A stretch of 64,000 nt of DNA from Leptospira sp. (GTDB taxonomy: Bacteria > Spirochaetota > Leptospiria > Leptospirales > Leptospiraceae): the NCBI GenBank assembly GCA_027531445.1, contig JAPZRK010000019.1:23302-87301 (forward strand). The letters are read 5' to 3'. Of this stretch, positions 61,623-64,000 are shown in pieces. A program made the translations under genes and the position numbers. Every line of letters begins with the position of its first letter. The stretch's first letter is position 1. Under the pieces are notes generated by a model that saw only the letters and a program-made list of their open reading frames with translations, ran no database searches and was not told the DNA's origin.

Positions 61623-64000
61623 TATCGTTTATCAGAATCTTCCGGAATCATCGAACCATAATAATTGACTAAGGATTCTACTTTTGATTGAATTTGTCCG
61701 TTTGACTCTTCAATAATCTTTCTTTTTTCTAAAATCTTTTTCCCTTTGATCCAAATTTCATCGGCATCTTTTGTTAAATAATTCCCCGAATGACGAGCGA
61801 TGAAATCTTCAATCAACATGATTGCTTGAGAAGATTCAAAATGGTGTTCATTCTCCATAAGAATCCTGGCCATAATTTGATTTGGTAACAATTTATGAAA
61901 TTCTTTCCAACCTTTCGATATCCGATACGAAAGTTCAAGGGTTGGCTCATCATTTTGAGCATATTCGGATATTGGAATAGGATCACAAAATTCCACATAT
62001 ACATTTGATCTTTTTGCAAGAAATCCAGCCATACCCAAATCTTCAGGTATGTCACAAAATTGATTGTCCTCAGGGACTGTTTCATAGGAAATCGAGATAG
62101 GAACAATGATAATTTCTGTTCCAGAATTTCTGAATGCATTCACCGCAGTTGTTAGTAATCCAGTTTTTACTGGTACAATTGCACCAGTGCGTGACCTTGT
62201 ACCTTCTGGATAAACTAAAGATGGTATACCTTGTTCCAACATTACTTGTGAATAAAGAGTTAGACATTCAAGATAAAGACTATTCCGCGTACGGTCGCGA
62301 TCGACAGCATATGCACCCAAAGATTTAAGCATCCATTCCCAAAAAGGATTGGACATAAGATTGATGCCTGCCGCATAACGAGGCACAGGAAGTCCCAAAT
62401 TGAAAATAGAGTAGGCAACCTCAACAGAGTCCAAGTGAGATCTATGTGTAGGCGCATACAAAATATTATACTTGGATGCAAGGGCTTTTACTTCCGCTGT
62501 TTTTCCACCGATATGAGGGATCATAGAACCCTTTAAAAAACCGCCGGAAAATAATCTGATAGGTGCTATAAATCTAAGTAAGGACTCTCGAACGGTTGGG
62601 CTGTAATTATCAGCAATCTCTCTTACATAAAAACGAACCAATTCTTTGATAAAGCTTGGATCTTCATCTTTACTGGCATGATGAAATCGTTTCCAGATGT
62701 CTAATTCGCTTTCAAACTTGTTTTCTTCTAAAGATATTTTTTTGCGTCTAGCCTTGATTAAACGTTTCTGAGTGGATTCAATGATTGCAGCGGCTTGTTT
62801 TTTGACCCTATGACTACTTCCTTGTGTGTTGTTGATATGTTTAACAATCCTGTCTATTAAAAAAGATTGAAAGTCAATGCCCGAAGTTAAGTCCAAACCG
62901 ATTTTTTTCTGAACAACTATTGTTTGAGGTTTTATAGTTGGTTGTTTAGAACCGAGCAAATATTGTACCAATGCCATTGGCGGTTGTTTCCGTGTTAGGA
63001 CATCAAACAATGTTCTATGTAAGGTGAAGGCTAAGTGGGATTCATTTGCAAGCTCAATCAATACACTGAGTGCATAGGTGCCTTCGATATTATCATGAGA
63101 TTTTTCTGCTTCGCGTTCAATAAAGCGTTTCGGAGAAAAGAAAATTTCAATCCGATCTGTGATTGATAATTTTTCTTGCCCACTAAGCAATTCGCCAACA
63201 ATCTTTCGACCAAAATTACGATTACGACTTTTTTTGCATGTAGCTGTAGCCAAAAAATCAGCGAGACCCGATCGTCCCATAACTGTATCAGGTCTAGCTC
63301 CGTATTTCATCGCTAGGTCGCGAGCCTCTTGGAATCCTACTGATAACAATTCTCCCAATAGGTTTGATCCATAATCTGGTAATAATGAGACAATACCTGC
63401 TGCAATCGCCATCGGATTTTTTGCGACCCCAATGATCTCCATGCCATGAATGTCATCTGTGGTTGAAGTTTGAATGTTATTCGAAAGAAATAAGTCTGCT
63501 ATGTAAGCGGCAGTTTTCTTTTCAGAGGATCCAACATTAAAGAAGGCGAATTTCCCTTCTAAAATCTCTGCTATCATTGATGGGCCATTGACGACTGCTA
63601 TACTGGCAGAATGACAACCATTTTCTTTCAGTAGGTATTCCAAATACTGGCTGTAAGTAACAAAACCATGTTTTTTACGATACTTGCCTTCCAAAACTCC
63701 TTTTGTGAAAAAAGAGAAAACAAAGTCATTTCTTGAATCGATTGTATCAAGCAGGGAATGCAAGCTATCAACGAATGTGCGAGAAGGAACCGCGATATGA
63801 AAGGTCCAATCGTCACGTCCGAAGATTTCCATACTGGATACAATTTCAACGTGATCAGGAATATCCAACGTAATTCCCATAACTTCTGTTTGACGTCTTC
63901 GTTTTAATTCGTCTACGAAATCTTTATCTGGAATCCAAAGCACGACCTCGTCATATTTTTTGGCAATGAGTGTGGCGACGATCAAGCCTAGAGGACCACA
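61619..64000 (-). CDS. Fusion of glycerol-3-phosphate dehydrogenase (GpsA-like) and glycerol-3-phosphate acyltransferase (PlsB-like), 5' end outside window
   Basis: The frame is open to the window edge; about 793 residues are visible and only the first ~10-15 are missing. N-terminal half (~1-330): CGPLGLIVATLIAKKYDEV is the end of a GxGxxG nucleotide loop, then NGPSMIAEILEG, GVAKNPMAIAAGIV with the catalytic Lys, and SRNRNFGRKI, all GpsA marks. C-terminal half (~500-700): APTHRSHLDSVEVAY (HX4D), GAYAVDRDR, YPEGTRSRTG and VPISISYE, the four acyltransferase motifs of the PlsB type. One protein could make glycerol-3-phosphate and acylate it at once, starting phospholipid synthesis. Confidence 0.85.
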   Translation of the reverse strand, partial: CGPLGLIVATLIAKKYDEVVLWIPDKDFVDELKRRRQTEVMGITLDIPDHVEIVSSMEIFGRDDWTFHIAVPSRTFVDSLHSLLDTIDSRNDFVFSFFTKGVLEGKYRKKHGFVTYSQYLEYLLKENGCHSASIAVVNGPSMIAEILEGKFAFFNVGSSEKKTAAYIADLFLSNNIQTSTTDDIHGMEIIGVAKNPMAIAAGIVSLLPDYGSNLLGELLSVGFQEARDLAMKYGARPDTVMGRSGLADFLATATCKKSRNRNFGRKIVGELLSGQEKLSITDRIEIFFSPKRFIEREAEKSHDNIEGTYALSVLIELANESHLAFTLHRTLFDVLTRKQPPMALVQYLLGSKQPTIKPQTIVVQKKIGLDLTSGIDFQSFLIDRIVKHINNTQGSSHRVKKQAAAIIESTQKRLIKARRKKISLEENKFESELDIWKRFHHASKDEDPSFIKELVRFYVREIADNYSPTVRESLLRFIAPIRLFSGGFLKGSMIPHIGGKTAEVKALASKYNILYAPTHRSHLDSVEVAYSIFNLGLPVPRYAAGINLMSNPFWEWMLKSLGAYAVDRDRTRNSLYLECLTLYSQVMLEQGIPSLVYPEGTRSRTGAIVPVKTGLLTTAVNAFRNSGTEIIIVPISISYETVPEDNQFCDIPEDLGMAGFLAKRSNVYVEFCDPIPISEYAQNDEPTLELSYRISKGWKEFHKLLPNQIMARILMENEHHFESSQAIMLIEDFIARHSGNYLTKDADEIWIKGKKILEKRKIIEESNGQIQSKVESLVNYYGSMIPEDSDKRY

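Noticed and set aside
1..64000. tRNA, rRNA, tmRNA, CRISPR, insertion sequences, phage genes, origins
   Set aside because: The few gaps of 75 bp or more hold no T-loop (GTTCGAATCC-like) sequence, no array of spaced repeats, and no transposase or integrase frame was found.

Overview
The window is a gene-dense bacterial chromosome segment with low GC (roughly 38-40% by eye), 63 protein genes on both strands and almost no spacer. The largest gap is about 134 bp, so there is no gene-free stretch over 300 bp. I found no tRNA, rRNA, insertion sequence, prophage, integrase or CRISPR array. The gene set points to a spirochaete of the genus Leptospira: a flbD-motA-motB-fliL flagellar cluster, a radical-SAM protein matching the spirochaete 'spiro-SPASM' type, double-membrane traits (TonB/ExbBD, an OprP-type porin, TolC, Kdo activation by KdsB) and many short secreted proteins without wider homologues. 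A saprophytic species close to L. biflexa is a guess; the genus is the firmer call.

Layout. 1-2.7 kb: the end of an unknown gene, then a minus-strand exbB-exbD-exbD-tonB operon behind a perfect 19-bp palindrome. 2.7-7.3 kb: KtrA/KtrB potassium uptake, an unknown membrane protein and an adenosine-deaminase-like enzyme. 7.3-10.4 kb: a MATE exporter and a cyclic-nucleotide-domain/patatin lipase. 10.4-14 kb: a minus-strand membrane module (PrsW protease, SPFH-SHOCT protein, helical protein, zinc-ribbon protein). 14-19 kb: a DUF1549/DUF1553 plus DUF1501 secreted pair of the type common in Planctomycetes, a Cys-rich secreted protein and a porin. 19-25 kb: gmd, a STAS protein, a double cyclic-nucleotide regulator, a tetratricopeptide-like protein, a VWA protein, a Nudix hydrolase and RNase D. 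25-30 kb: purF, queD, queC, a split transhydrogenase (pntA C-terminal part and pntB) and a NarL-type response regulator. 30-37 kb: a minus-strand operon lysC, SurA-like isomerase, radical-SAM/SPASM protein, SpsF-SpsG fusion, TPR protein. 37-40 kb: a fatty-acid desaturase, three small envelope proteins and an MDR oxidoreductase. 40-45 kb: an MCE protein, a GT4 glycosyltransferase, flbD-motA-motB-fliL and kdsB. 45-52 kb: a KefB-type antiporter and a type-I-secretion-like operon whose ABC protein has lost every ATPase motif. 52-58 kb: two YceI-like proteins flanking ligA, an M23 peptidase and a SanA-like protein, then a C-terminal J-domain protein. 58-64 kb: an AidB-like acyl-CoA dehydrogenase, two permeases and a glycerol-3-phosphate dehydrogenase/acyltransferase fusion cut by the window edge.

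Most of the content is ordinary envelope, transport and housekeeping function. The parts that most deserve follow-up are: (1) the radical-SAM/SPASM protein, whose N-terminal ~205 residues look like a decayed copy of the SpsF nucleotidyltransferase encoded next to it; (2) the ATPase-dead ABC exporter operon; (3) the 9-1-9 palindrome at the exbB start; (4) the dehydrogenase-acyltransferase fusion; (5) the planctomycete-style CXXCH/Tat pair. Neighbours are often coupled by 1-26 nt overlaps, and five convergent pairs overlap at their stop codons. All family calls come from reading motifs; no database search was run.
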